Shown here: positions 24,152-36,100 of the stretch, one piece after another | Layout of the letters: every line of letters begins with the position of its first letter | Numbering within the stretch: the first letter of the stretch is position 1 | From: Acanthococcus lagerstroemiae | Taxonomy: Eukaryota > Arthropoda > Insecta > Hemiptera > Eriococcidae | Direction of reading: 5' to 3' | NCBI GenBank assembly: GCA_031841125.1 | Contig: CM063113.1 | Coordinates: forward strand, 25,255,312-25,319,311 | DNA length: 64,000 nt | Position numbers and translations under genes: made by a program | The notes under the pieces: generated by a model | Database searches by the model: none | Told to the model about the DNA's origin: nothing | What the model saw: only the letters and a program-made list of their open reading frames with translations

Positions 24152-25416
24152 AAACCCAACCCTGGTCTTGACAAACTGGAATTTATACAGTAATCTACAA
24201 TACGTCTAGAATAGTCTAGAAGAACTCTAAGCAGAAGTTATCAATATATTTGTAAGAGTCTTATAGGATTTCTAGTTCGACTTTGACGAGTCCTGACGGA
24301 TCATAAACTCAACGGAAAGAATCGAGATATTGTATAAGAACCTTACGGTTAGTCACATTTCCCAATTTTGCCTTTGTTCCCTTGATTTCGCTGTTCATGC
24401 AGTTCAGTTCTGAAAAGTAAATGCTCATATTTATTCGGCAATGCTATTTTTCCTTTGTTTAAGCCAGTTTCGGCTGTAAAGAAGAGGGGAAAGCTCCATT
24501 TTTCAAAATGAGTAAATAGAATAGAACAGTTGGTTACAGGCTACGTATTAAGTACAGTTTGTTAACGAAACAGTGTATACAGCGCAGGTCTCAGGAAAAA
24601 CAAGGGATTTCGAAATGTAACAAGTTATTTTCTCAAAGAATGACTTTCTATCATTAACACGATACTGGAATAACATTGAACGAGTCTGGAAGAATCGAGT
24701 AATTCAAAACAGGGCCGGATTTCAGGTTTTATCGCCCTCTGCCTGGAGTGAATTTATTGCCGCTTAAATTGGTCGTACACAAGTCTTCTCCGGAATCATC
24801 GAGAGTGAAGACAGTAACTGACGGAATTTGAACACTGGAACAGTATTATGGAAGCCTTAAAGAATTTCAAGGATGGTTTATAATGAACGTAATCTTAAAA
24901 CTATTCCTTTACCCTGTTGACCAAACTTTAATCTTGAATTGGTTTCCTTGCAGTGAATCAAACCCATAACTCTAAAAGTTGACTTCAGTTGAATTATTGA
25001 TGTAAACATCTTGGGCGCCGTCAGGCAGAGGGCAGTAGAAGCATTTGCTCCTAGTGAGATTATGTATGTACTTTATATTCCGCAAAATGGTAAAATTACC
25101 AACTTTACGTCAGACAGAACGCAACAATTTTCCAACGTAGCCACCACAGAAATAGAAAACCTCCTTCTTGGGGAAAAAATCTGGCACAGAAGCCATTGTT
25201 TATTTATTTATTTAAAATTTTTTTGCTCATAGGTCTCCAAGTCTCTCTCGCTGGCATCGCCTTACAGATTTCCTTCGGCCCGGGGGGAGGTAGAGGAGGC
25301 GCTATGCCTAATATGTAGTATGAAAGGTACTTGAACTTCCTACGCAATAGATAAGTTTACAGATACGTAGCGACTTTAGTAGCTGCCAATGAATGCAATC
25401 TCGTGCGGCCTTATAA

Positions 25417-25620
25417 CAGGGTGGCCACTTTTCTGGAAATCCGGGAAAAGTCAGGGAATTCTGTGAGACGTGGAAAAGTCGGTGAAACGTCAGGAAATTT
25501 TGAAAGAAAATCGAAAAAGTCAGGGAATTTTGAAGATAATTTTATGATGTGAAAATATTGTACAATTTTCTCTGTCAGATCAGGGTGTCTAATTGTCATG
25601 AAAGTCGTAAAAACGTCATG
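25417..25620. mobile_element. Remnants of hAT-like CAGGGTGGCCAC and CAGGGTGTCTA elements, unit 3
   Basis: The left ends CAGGGTGGCCACTTTT at 25417 and CAGGGTGTCTAA at 25581 match the nested pair at 1005 and 1150 in unit 1. The remainder is replaced by other inserts (25620-27180), so only left parts survive. An inverted pair around TTACACGGC (about 25661 and 25755) may be another small element. Confidence 0.5.
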
Positions 25621-25817
25621 GAGGCTTCGAAATGCCCGAATAAACGTAAATATAGTATATTACACGGCGTGGCTCGAAAGTGTGTGTTTACATGACGAAG
25701 ACAAGATTTCGGAACGAGCGTGCAAATGTATGAAACTTTCGAAACTTCGAGTTATGCCGTGTAAAGTACTTTTTGTACACATGAATAGGTAAGGCCGTGC
25801 TAACGTTACTTCTTTAA

Positions 25818-27047
25818 TTTTTTTTTTTTTTTTTTTTTTTTTTTACAGCCGATTATGACATTATAATAATAACGTAATTATACTACTTTTAACGCGCCCA
25901 TTTACGGGCATGGGCCTTCCCCACCCTCGTCCAGCAGTTTTCGACTCGGGCATCTCTCCCTCATGCTGCTCCCGCGTGTTTTGTTTTCATTCATCCTCCC
26001 ACCTTGTTGCTGGTTTCCCTATCTTCCTTTTCAAGTCTCTGGGTATTCTCTGCAAAATCTGCAGTCCTTCCTTAGTTTTTGATTTTGCCCTCACCCATTT
26101 ATTACTTAGCCTGGCTCTTTGTTTCACTCCAGCCATTGCTCTCTCTATAGCTATTTGCGTTCTAGCAAGTTTCAGGTTCTGTCTTTCTGTTGTCCAAGTA
26201 TGGGGGCCGACTGCAGGACGGGAATTGTACACGATTCGAAAATCATTTTATTAATTTCCGGTGGCATTTTGCTTCTGTATATATTTTTTAGAGTCCAAAA
26301 GTTTTTTCAAGCTTGTGCTCTTCTCTTTCATATCTCTTTTTCCATATTGTCTTCACATGACAATTTTGCCTAGGTATGTTATATTTTCTGCTACTTTTAT
26401 TAGCCCACTTTCGATCTTCTTTACATAGTTTAGCGGTTGTTAGTAGTACTGTTTTGTTGGCATTTGAGATTAGCACCACATTGTTAGCAAATCTTAGATT
26501 ACTGAGCCATTCCGTATTGATTTTTATGCCCTCCCTTTCCCAATTAAATGTTTGAAACACATCTTCTGGTAAGCAGTTGAATAGATAGGGTGATGAGAGA
26601 TGGACGCCCTGTTTAACTCCGCTTTCTATTTTGAATTTTGGCCCCGATTTGTCCAGACGTATCCTACCCTTTGAATTTTTATATATGTCTTTTATGAATC
26701 TTATCAGTTTCTCTGGTATTCCCTGACGGCTTAGGGCTTCCCAGAGTGATGATAAATGTATAGAATCAAAAGCTTTCCGAAAATCTACAAATAATAGGTA
26801 CAATGGTTATAATTATATTCCCTTGTTTTTTCTATTAGTTGTCCAATTATGAATAACTGGTCCGTGGTAGAAAAATTTCTACGAAATCCTGCCTGTTCAG
26901 CACCTTGGCATTGATCCAGTTATGGGTATATGCGGGTTTTGATTAGTTTGGTAAAAATGTTTCCTAAATTTGAACTCAAACTTATTGGCTTGTAATTATT
27001 TATATCATATTTATCTCTTTTTTTTTTTAATAGTAATATGATTCCCG
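25818..27047 (-). mobile_element. RTE-like LINE fragment (reverse transcriptase part), 5' truncated, with A-tail
   Basis: The minus-strand frames give reverse transcriptase motifs. Near 27000 there is a NNYKPISL block (motif of the fingers region). At 26750-26803 the catalytic-region motif LFVDFRKAFDSIH appears, followed by GIPEKLIRFIKDIY and, at about 26500-26520, LRFANNVVLIS, in which the usual FADD is FANN, so the active site is destroyed. A further block at 25987-26232 has the C-terminal WTTTERQ/AMAGVK/RKIGKPATRWEDE-type sequence usual in RTE elements. Several frameshifts and stops show a dead copy. The 27-base poly-T at 25818-25844 reads as its poly-A tail. The endonuclease part is missing. 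Confidence 0.75.
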
Positions 27048-27180
27048 AAAATCGCCCCTATGTACGGACGTGCATGGCTGACGTGATTGGACGTGTCTCG
27101 TCGTAGTCTGCAAGACGTTACATAAATTTGCAATCTTCAGTATAATGTTTCTCGTTCTTGCGGTAAAATGAATCATTCAC

Positions 27181-27294
27181 GGCGCAATTCGACCTATACC
27201 TTTTCTGTTGCTAGGCGCAATTTAGCCTATACCTTTTTCGCTCTCCGACGTAATTCGACCTATACTTTTTCGTTGTTCGCCGCAATTCGACCAG
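27181..27294. repeat. 33-base minisatellite, about 3.4 units
   Basis: Three consecutive 33-base units beginning GGCGCAATTCGACCTATACC (with changes) and a partial fourth. Only in unit 3. No unique spacers, so not a CRISPR-like array. Confidence 0.8.
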
Positions 27295-29536
27295 AGCCAT
27301 ACATATATGTAATATGAGATATACTTGAACTTCCTACGCAGTAGATAAGTTTATGAGAAAAGAAAATGATGATAATTCCAACTAAAAAATTGCATTTGAG
27401 TATGAAAAATATGAACAACATACGCTAAATTTCATTGAAAAATACTAATTGTTCGGATTTTACCCCAGATCCTGAAATTTTAAGAAGATCTAGTACCGCC
27501 GTATTGTGTAAAACGCTAGTTAAAAATCTTCAAGAATTTTGCACATTGGATGCTTCCCAATGAGCGCTCGTGCATCTTTGTAGTTTTTGATCATTTCACG
27601 AGATACAGTGAACATTTGACTGCATTTGAGAAGAATACCAATTTTATGAAAACGTCGAAAACTCGAAAATAAATGACCATGTTACGAAATGGTTCCCCAT
27701 CGTGGCGAATCCACGGGGATGTAGGAACTTCGGTATTCCGTCGAGTCACCAAGTTTACGCTAGATATTATGGTATTCAAGAGAAAATAAAATTTTCAGAG
27801 TATTCCGAGCAGCAAAGGGACTCTTTCAGGTCAAAAATCGCATCCTCAAATTCATTTTTGGTCTAAAATTGAGAAATTGTTCGCTCTCTACGAACATTGA
27901 ATCTTCTGTTAATTTCCATGTGATGATTCCATCCCACACCTCTGAAATTTTTAGTACTACGTTTTCAACTCAATGTCCTAAACCATGATTGTATCTCCAG
28001 TCTTTTTTACGCAGTTTAACCCATTTTAAAACGAAATCCTTGATCCATTCCGGGTTCCCCATTCATGTTTCTAAAATAGACTCAAGCCTTTCCGGCTAGT
28101 TTGGGAAACATCAGGGAGGTTGAGGGTCACGTTCGGTTAAACTGGGAGTTCAGATGAATCTCATAAAATCTTGAGACTGTTCTATGCTCGATTAAATCAA
28201 GTGTGGGAAAACTTTATGGATGGTCTAAGACCTGTCTATAAAGAGTCTTAAAGAATTCGTGAGAAGTATTGCGAACAACTTCAAATAAGGTTTAAAGAGT
28301 CTCGAAGAGTCCTCAACCCTGCTGATGAGTTTCAAAAAGTCTGAAACAAATGTAGAAGGGTCTTGAATAGATAACAGTTAGCAAAAAAAAAAGTCTTAGC
28401 GAGTCTGAAAGAAATTTCAAGGTTCTTCAAAAGTATCCAACAAATCTAAACCGTCTTTAAAAAAATACTTCAACATGCTTAAAATAGCTTAAGTGAGTCC
28501 GGATGATTGGTTGTGTGTGTTGGGGGGGGGGGTGTTATCAAAAAATCAGCAACATTGCTTCAAGGGTATTAAATAAGGCTTGTACATTTTTGAGCAAGTT
28601 TGTTAGTCTCGAATTTATTTAACAGAGTCTCTTAAATCTTCCGAAACTATCAGCTCGCGAGGCGAAGTTCAAATATCATTATTATTTTTCAGTATTCAAT
28701 CAAATGTTGTATTATGTTATTTGTATGTGAAAGTGCAAAATTCTTGTTGGGACCATCGTCAAAGTTTTGGAAACTTTTCCTCCTCTTCCATCTTGGTACT
28801 CCAAAACAATTCGAAAATTTTTATTGTTAAGCTCCCTCTCCTTACGTGTATCCATCTTTTTGTGCTACGAAAAAATGGGATCGCGTGTTATAAGCTAACG
28901 CCACTTCTGTGACAGCTTCTCGAAAGTCGTAAATGAGTACTCAAATTTGTAGCGAGTTTTAAACAAGTCTAGGAGAGTCTTATTAATTCTTAAACAGATT
29001 TTTAAGGATCTTAACTAAGCTTTAAAAAGTATTGAAGAGTCTTGAGGAAACTCAAAGAGTCACTATCGAGTCTTCAAGAGTCCTGATCAATTCTCTGGAA
29101 GAGTCGATAGCAGGTTTTAGACGGTCTTATATCGAATTTCAAAAAAGGTTGGCTGAATCGTCAAGGGCATTTACTTGTTGTTTTATACGAACCTGAAAGA
29201 ATTTCCATGCCTGAAGAGACGTAAAAAATCTTGGCGAATCTTGAAAGGTCAGTGAGTGTTAAAAAGAGTCTTAAAATGTCTTAAGCTGATCTGGGGGAGT
29301 TTTGAATGAACATTATTGAATATAGTCTTAGTTTGAAGGAGTCTTTTAGATTCTTGGTTGAAACATTCAAGTCTCAAGTCGTTCCTCGTTAGACGAGCAA
29401 CAAAAAAAAAAAGAAAGAAAAAAAAAGATCAACCGAAATTTTGGTTTCTAAAAGCTGAGTCAACAAGCAAAATATTTTTCTAAAATCTCTCACTTTTTGT
29501 AAATGTTCTGAATAGTTTTCTATTTATTTATTTATG

Positions 29537-30916
29537 TATTATCATATCGAGGAAGAAACAATCCCAGCCCAATGGATGTTGTCCGAAATTATACTCCTTC
29601 ATAAGAAAGGCGATAAAAACCAATTGAACAACTATAGGCCGATCAGCCTCTCCTCCAATCTAAGCAGTCTTCATAAAAATTCTAAAAAACCGTACCTACC
29701 CTCAGTTGGATAACGCCTAGCTAGTCGAGCAAGCAGGTTTCCGCAAGGGTTATACTACAACCGATCATATCCATACGCTGAACCAGGTCGAGAAAGCAAA
29801 TGTGCATACCAACTGGTAGTTCATATGATATTCGTAGACTTCTGCAAAGCATTTGACTCTGTGGATCACGACTCTTTATGGACTGCCCTAAAAGCTCAAG
29901 GAATAAACGGAAAATCTGTAAGACTTTTGGCTAAATTCTATCAAGACTCGCTAGCCTACGTGAAGCTAGACAGGCCGCCATTTTTGGAACAGATATTCCG
30001 GCAACTCAATTGAGAAAAAAGGGAATCAAAATTGATGGCAAAAACCTAAATCATCTAAGATTCGCGAATGATATAATTCTGATGAGTAGAGAGGAGGAAA
30101 GCCCAACAGATACTCGACGAACTAATACAGGAAAATGCGTAAGCAGGACTCAAAATCAACATAGACAAAACCAACGGTGTTGAGCAATAGGCCAGGCGAC
30201 CAAATTTTGTCGGGAGAGGTTATTCTGGAAAACGTGGAACAATTTATGTACTTACCTTGGTCAAGTTATGTCCTTCAAAGAAAAAATGAGGAAGGAAGTG
30301 GAAAAACGGATAAGTCAAGCCTGGAAGGGTTATTGGGTTCTAAGGTCGGTTGTTGAGGGCAACCTAAAAACATTCTCGAAGGTAAAGATGCTCGGATCTT
30401 GCGTTATCCCAATCCTGACATACGGAGCCCAGACGTGGTCACTAACCGAAGCTCTCTCCAGAAGGCTGGTGTCCACGCAAAGAAGTATGGAGAGAAGTAT
30501 CATGGGTCTCAAAAAGATAGACAAGATCAGGGCCAAAGCCATTGGAAACGTAATCAAATGTAAGGATGTAGTGTATACAATTCAAAACCTAAAAATGAAA
30601 TATGCGGAACACCTCGCCAGAATGGAGGAAGAGCGATGGTGCAAAAAGATCACGTTCTGGGTTCCATATGGGCACAAAAGGAAGAGAGGCAGACCGGCCA
30701 CCAACTGGAAGGGCGAAATCATCAGAAGGGTGGGTATACCGTGGTGTAGGGCGGCTCAAGATCAACAGGTTTGGTGCAAAATCGGGGAGGCTTATGCCCG
30801 CTACATGAGGACTCGGTATGGGACCTGACTCAGCGACTCAGCGTTAACGCACGTGTCAGTTGATTTACTGTCATGTTTGCACATACCAAATAAAGGCAGT
30901 TTTATTTATTTATTAT
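29537..30916 (+). mobile_element. RTE-like LINE fragment, 5' truncated and frameshifted
   Basis: Plus-strand reading starts near 29550 with a PAQWMLSEIILLHKKGDK segment and NNYRPISLSSNL, then IFVDFCKAFDSVDHDSLWTAL (29825-29900). The LRFAND motif is at about 30055-30072 (FADD changed to FAND) after a deletion. The C-terminal part is the longest open stretch (30268-30828), with YGAQTWSLTEA, QRSMERSIMG, AEHLARMEEERWCKK and KRGRPATNWKGEI, ending at RTRYGT. The tail at 30900-30916 is TTTATTTATTTATT. A similar T-rich run precedes the 5' end (29519-29536), possibly the target duplication. It is inactive because of multiple frameshifts and stops. Confidence 0.78.
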
Positions 30917-30969
30917 TATTTTCATGAGAAGGGGATGAAAAGGCGAGGGAGCGAAGTACAAAAGTAATA

Positions 30970-31990
30970 ATTGACGCTATCGCTATCACTTCAAAAAGGG
31001 CGTATACGAAAAGAATTACTTTCTTGAAAACGAAGGTTGAAGTTGTAGACGTTGGGTGACAGCTCACATGGACAGTTCTCCTCTTTTTTTCTTGTTTATG
31101 TTGAGAACCAGGTTTGCAAATGGCGAGAACAATAATACTATAGGTAACTAAGAAACGCACTCTTTTTTTGTGCCGCTCTTAGAAAAAATAAAATAATAAT
31201 AATTTGCCCTTTTCGAAATTACTCGTACATAAACACACTTCGAAATACGACAAGATATCAATTTGTCATGTCGAAAAGGGCGTATAATTTTTTTTTTCTA
31301 ACAGGGGCACAAAGAAAAGTATGTTTCTCAGTTATAGTTACATTTAGTACGAACATTTTTTTTATTTTATTTTAACATTGAATAGGCTTAACAACGTGTC
31401 CCCTTCTTATAGGGGCCAAGCACATAGGTCACCAACCTATTACACCCACCGTAGGGCATATGTTTCCGTCACCCTTTTTCAGTATTGCCTGTTGGCTGCT
31501 GCTCGTCTCCAGCATGGTCCGAGTAGGGAGAGGATATCGTTTATCCAGCTTAGTACGAACACAGTGTCACAGAAACCAAAATCTTTTGACAAGCTCTTTT
31601 TCTTCAAAAATTTTGTTGGCTTGCCAACTGTGGAACGAGATTCTGAGATGTGTAATCAAGGTACATATAAGGCTCGGCAAGGCCTCATTTGCAAGATAGA
31701 TACTGATGCGCAGAATCTAATTTCAATGAAACCCAATTAACAATGAGGCCAATTATGAGTGCATTTGTGAACATCACTCAGTATTCACACTAATTCTGAG
31801 TGATCCCTTCACACACACTATTTTAAAATGACGTGATGTTTAACACTCACAAAAAAATGTGAGTGGCCAAAAGTCTCAAAACGGTAGTGGTTTGTGATGT
31901 GTTTTGTGAGTGCTTTCTAAATTGTCAATTGAGAAGTACAAAGAAGGCGTATAGGTATTTGCCCTTTTTGAAGTGACATCGTCAAATTGA
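30970..31990. repeat. Nested inverted-repeat region
   Basis: TCACTTCAAAAAGGGCGTAT near 30986 is inverted at about 31957 (GCCCTTTTTGAAGTGA). Inside, 31142-31177 and 31305-31350 form a second inverted pair (GTAACT..GAGAAAC...TTTGTGCC type). A LINE 3' end is embedded at 31360-31550. This looks like a foldback DNA element with later insertions. Confidence 0.4.
31360..31550 (-). mobile_element. Short 3'-end fragment of an RTE-like LINE
   Basis: On the minus strand this resembles the last part and tail of the LINE at 50181 (ATGCCCTACGGTGGGTGTAA versus the ATGCTCAATGGTGGGCAGAT region), followed by an AAAATAAAATAAAA tail. It explains the 120-residue plus-strand open frame here as an antisense artefact. 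Confidence 0.5.
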
Positions 31991-33124
31991 CAAAGTAGCC
32001 CACTTTTCTCTAGAAAGCCGCACATTATCATTATCTGTTATTTCATTTAGAGTTTGTTTTTGTAATTTTTGCAGAATTCAGAAAGTATGATGTTGCGGTA
32101 CAGAAGTGTTCCTGTTACCACTAATGTTACCTTTCATAGTGAAAAAGGTGCTTCACTACTATATTCTCAGGTAATTTTTCTAGTTACATTTTCTTTCACT
32201 TTTTTAAATCCGCCCAACACTATAAAAATGGCAAATACAACACAGATGGGCTAGCTAGAGTGTTAGAGTGCAGACACTACCCGATGATTTTCGACTTGTT
32301 GACCCTCTAACATGTTCATTTCACAAAACATCGGTTTTCTCCTGTCCAACACTAAACCCAGCCATCTGCAGATTCAGCAACATTTTCTTCTAAACCTGTT
32401 TGGTCCTAATCCGTCCTCAACTCACTATAAGTATCAGAGGCACCCACTTGGCGCCTTTTTGTAAAGGGGGGGGGGTAATATTTTCAACTCAACATTGTTT
32501 TTCATTCAAGTTTTGAGCATATAGATCATTAGAAAATCTTTGCCACTTCCTCCCTGGTATTTCTCAATTCTACTGCAGGGTAGCCAGATGTTTGGTAATT
32601 GGCATCTTACTCTTTTGTCTAGTACGTGAAAATAAGAGTGTGGTTTTTCTTTTAAATAAGCTGCAAATATCCGGTGTGTTCCAGAATCTAAGAAAGTCAA
32701 TAATGTTAAATTAGTTAAAATAGTAAAATATGATAAGTAATTATGAGGAGGGTATAATTTTGGCACCAAAATAGATGGAAGACGACCATTCGAATTTTCA
32801 GAAGAGGGATTTTCGACCGCTCCTAAGAACCGTGATAACATATTGATTCTGCCCCTTCCAATATTTTCCGTAAGTCGGCGCCTATAATAAGTGTACTCCC
32901 TAATTATGTGTAGAAATCAAAACTCAGAATTCTCTACAACTATAATGTTAATAAATTTGAAAAATATTCAATATATATTATGAATGTATGATAAACAATA
33001 CATGAGCGAGTGAAATTGCATCTCTTAGAACCATTTTTTCGATAGAAATTAAAACATTAGTAGATATGGTGCTCTGAAAACACAAAAGTTGACCGCTGTC
33101 ATATAGTCTTCGGCTTGAAATATT
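31990..33124. other. 3' flank of gene C
   Basis: About 32036-32400 aligns with 6440-6900 downstream of gene A (for example GGCTAGCTAGAGTGT at 32249). No gene is supported. A GCAG...CAGGTAA-bounded block at 32075-32168 (and 6477-6606) looks exon-like but its frame is not conserved. Confidence 0.4.
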
Positions 33125-36100
33125 TCAACCAACGATGCTCAACAATGCGTTTCTGTAGTCTCCGGAAGTGTCAGCCTGCGAATAAAATCATTCGATTAGT
33201 AATCAGGAACCAGTGGTAGATAGTTACCTGTGTCGGTTACATTTACTTTGATCCAGCTTTCCAGTGATTCACCGTACGCCTGTTTAAATGCTTCTTTAAT
33301 ATCCCCCAGATCGATTTCCGATCGGCCCACGATGATGCGAATAAGTGTCTTATCATCAGTGCCCAAGCCTTTCATACTCTTGTATAATCTTTCGGCGAAA
33401 AATCCAACCCTATTCTTGACACACTTAACTGTGAACAGAATAGTCGTGAAGATTACCGCTATGGTTGTCTAACTTTTTATACTTCTCGAAAATACAATTC
33501 TTACTTATAGCCAAAAAAGCTTCGCGAATGTCACCAGAGAACTCTTTTACGATAGCCTTCTCAATATCGTGTCCAACTAAAAGCTCGTATTCTTCAAACA
33601 CTTGACGTAAATGCTGGTAACTGCGCGAAACCAGAATGCTGTTGAACACGGATTCGTCGGTGCCCCATTTTCCTTCTCCTGTAATTGGACACAATTCGTT
33701 ATATGATCCTAGGTCTTACATCTCATAGCTTTCTGTACTTAGCTTAGGTTCGATTTATATATGGTAGGTAGAAGAACCTGCATCATAGAGAGCCCTTGAA
33801 TCTTGTATAACTGATTGTACATCCACAACTGGATCTTCGCACCGGTTTCCCTGTAAGGAAGTGATTTTTTTATCTCGCATTTCATACTTATATTAGTTTG
33901 TATTAAGAGATGTGTTATGTTTGCAGTTTAACTTGATCTATTGAGAATACGTTCGAACTGCGGATCTGTCTCCTGACAACTGAGATACATGAAGAAAAAA
34001 AGGCATCAAATATTCAGCAAAGGCTCCTGTTCATCCGCAAAGAAAGGCATTTCTCGTCGCTACTGACATAATCAATGGAAAATTGCAAGTATGTTTTCAA
34101 TTTCACTGGTTGTAATATTTTTTTGGTACGCCATACCAGGGGGATGATCTAGAACCTGCTGTCAACTCGTTTTTCCAAAAAAATGAAAATATTTGTGCTT
34201 ACTTACCATTGTCAGTGATACACAAAATCTTTTGAAATTACCCGATGTATCGCTTATCAGATCTTTCTCCAAGCTAGTTCCGTAAACTGTTGGAAAACAG
34301 GGAAAATTTCATCATAGCTTATCTGTTGGAATGTGATGGGAAATTCCAAAAATAAGCAACTGTATGAATCTAAGATGATGCATGGGGAATCTGAAGTTGA
34401 GGAACAAATAATGCAAAAATTCCCTGATATTTAAATTTCATCATAGCTGATCGGTTGGGCATGCTGATCAGCATAGTTCATTGCAGTGGAGCTTCGCTCC
34501 CCCGTCAAATAGGTTCACGAAGTGATTTCTGACGATCGACAAATATTTAACTATAAACATTCGTTTTCAGACTATGTTCTTCGCTTAATTTCACCGACGG
34601 AATGTTCGTTGAAACGTTTTCGTATCTACCTAAGAAGTATGGTCAGGAAAAGGGGGTTCAAAATAACCCTTTACACTACCGTGCATGAACATAAACCTTA
34701 TAGGGGACATGATTGAAAATTTGACATTTTCTTAATGTCACCAATACTAATTACCCCTGATCCATGTTTCTACCTCCTTCCACTGATCCATGAGTTTTTT
34801 TCTACCCCCTCCCCAGTACTGAGAAACCACGCTATGAATTTGGTGTTCTTTATTTATTGCTTGCAGAATGGACTTGAATCGCAAATCTTTATAACTTTCA
34901 TTAACATGAATTATGAAATCGATGTATTATCAAGGGGGTTTCCAGAGTCATTGAATTGAAACTTGATTTCCGGTCTACCTCTAAATATTTTGGCGCCTAG
35001 CCAAAATTTCGTTACTTTTATTTGGTTTTACGGTTGAAGTCATTCAAATTGTAATTGCAACATAAGGTCTTACTTTCGTGGTAATGTGCTGCTACGGCCT
35101 TAATAGCATAGTTGCTGAGGGTACTCAATATCTCAATGATCGCGCCTTCGTCAGTTCCTATACCGCAGACCGCATCATTCAATTCTTTAGCGTAGAATTT
35201 CGGTAACGGCATCATCAGTGACAGAATCACATCTTTTAAATTGCCGCTCAACTCGCTCAGAAGATCTTTCCGTAAATCCTGTTAACAAATTGACCAGTAT
35301 TCAATGCGAAAAGTGATGGGCAGGGGTAGAGTGACCCACCGGGCAACGTGGCATATTCCTGGTAGCCTGGCACCAATATAGCCTGATGATCCAAGAATTG
35401 ATTTAACGTCTTCAAGCCTCTTCAATGCTTGTTATGACTATTCAAGACTTCTTTAATGCTCTTACTATGGTCTGGATTTTTTCTGAATTTTTCAAGACAT
35501 GTTTAAGACTCTTTACAAATCTTACGGACTTGGTAAACACTATCCCAAGCCTCGAAACTTTCTGAAGACTTTCCAGATACATACTTTGATATTTTCTGTA
35601 CTACTTTCAGACTCGCTGAGATAATTTTGCATTACTGTCCTGTTTCAGAAATTTTAGATTCGTTTCAGCCTTCTGATAGCCATCTGGATGGATTTACAAC
35701 TCTTCGAGACCCTTAAAGGCTTCTTAAATCTTATTTAAAACACATTTCAAAACTTTCGAACATGTTTTTAATATTTCTGCGAATTTCTGAGATTCGTTTC
35801 AAGACTATTTCTGGCTTGATTGATATTTTTGAAGACTCTTCTCGGCATTATTAGGCTAATTGCAACTTTTTTATACCTATTTAAGTTCTTTTGAAAATCG
35901 TCCAGACACGTTTAAGATTCGTCGAGATTCATAAGGTTTTTCTAAATTTGTTTGTTTTAGTGTCTAGATGAGTTTTAAGAAATCTTAAAGGATCTGAAAA
36001 AATCTCTATAAAGCGAAGAGTAATAATGAATCTTAAGTCCGAAAAAAGCTGTAGAAATAATCTCGGACAATTCTAGATGACTCTTGAAAGATAAAATATG

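Larger units (their letters stand above)
12443..24373. repeat. Segmental tandem duplication, unit 2 (contains gene B)
   Basis: Alignable to unit 1 over most of its length at high identity, including all introns of the annexin gene. Differences include a hAT-type insertion at 16730-18317, deletion of the segment equivalent to 5418-6797, and deletion of the hAT-like element seen at 1005-1677. Confidence 0.9.
24374..29390. repeat. Segmental duplication, unit 3, partial (no gene part)
   Basis: Starts with the same sequence as base 1 and 12443 and follows the unit to about 29050-29390, interrupted by a LINE block at 25818-27047 and a minisatellite at 27181. Divergence from units 1 and 2 is greater than between them. 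The gene that follows (C) is an older paralog, so this unit is not a full copy. Confidence 0.8.

Noticed and set aside
25910..26254. 114-residue hydrophobic plus-strand frame that could look like a membrane protein
   Set aside because: It is the antisense of the RTE-like C-terminal region on the minus strand.
27181..27294. CRISPR-like array
   Set aside because: Units are contiguous with no unique spacers, and the context is eukaryotic.
31378..31740. 120-residue plus-strand open frame
   Set aside because: It lies largely antisense to a LINE 3' end recognisable at 31360-31550, and its residues show no domain.
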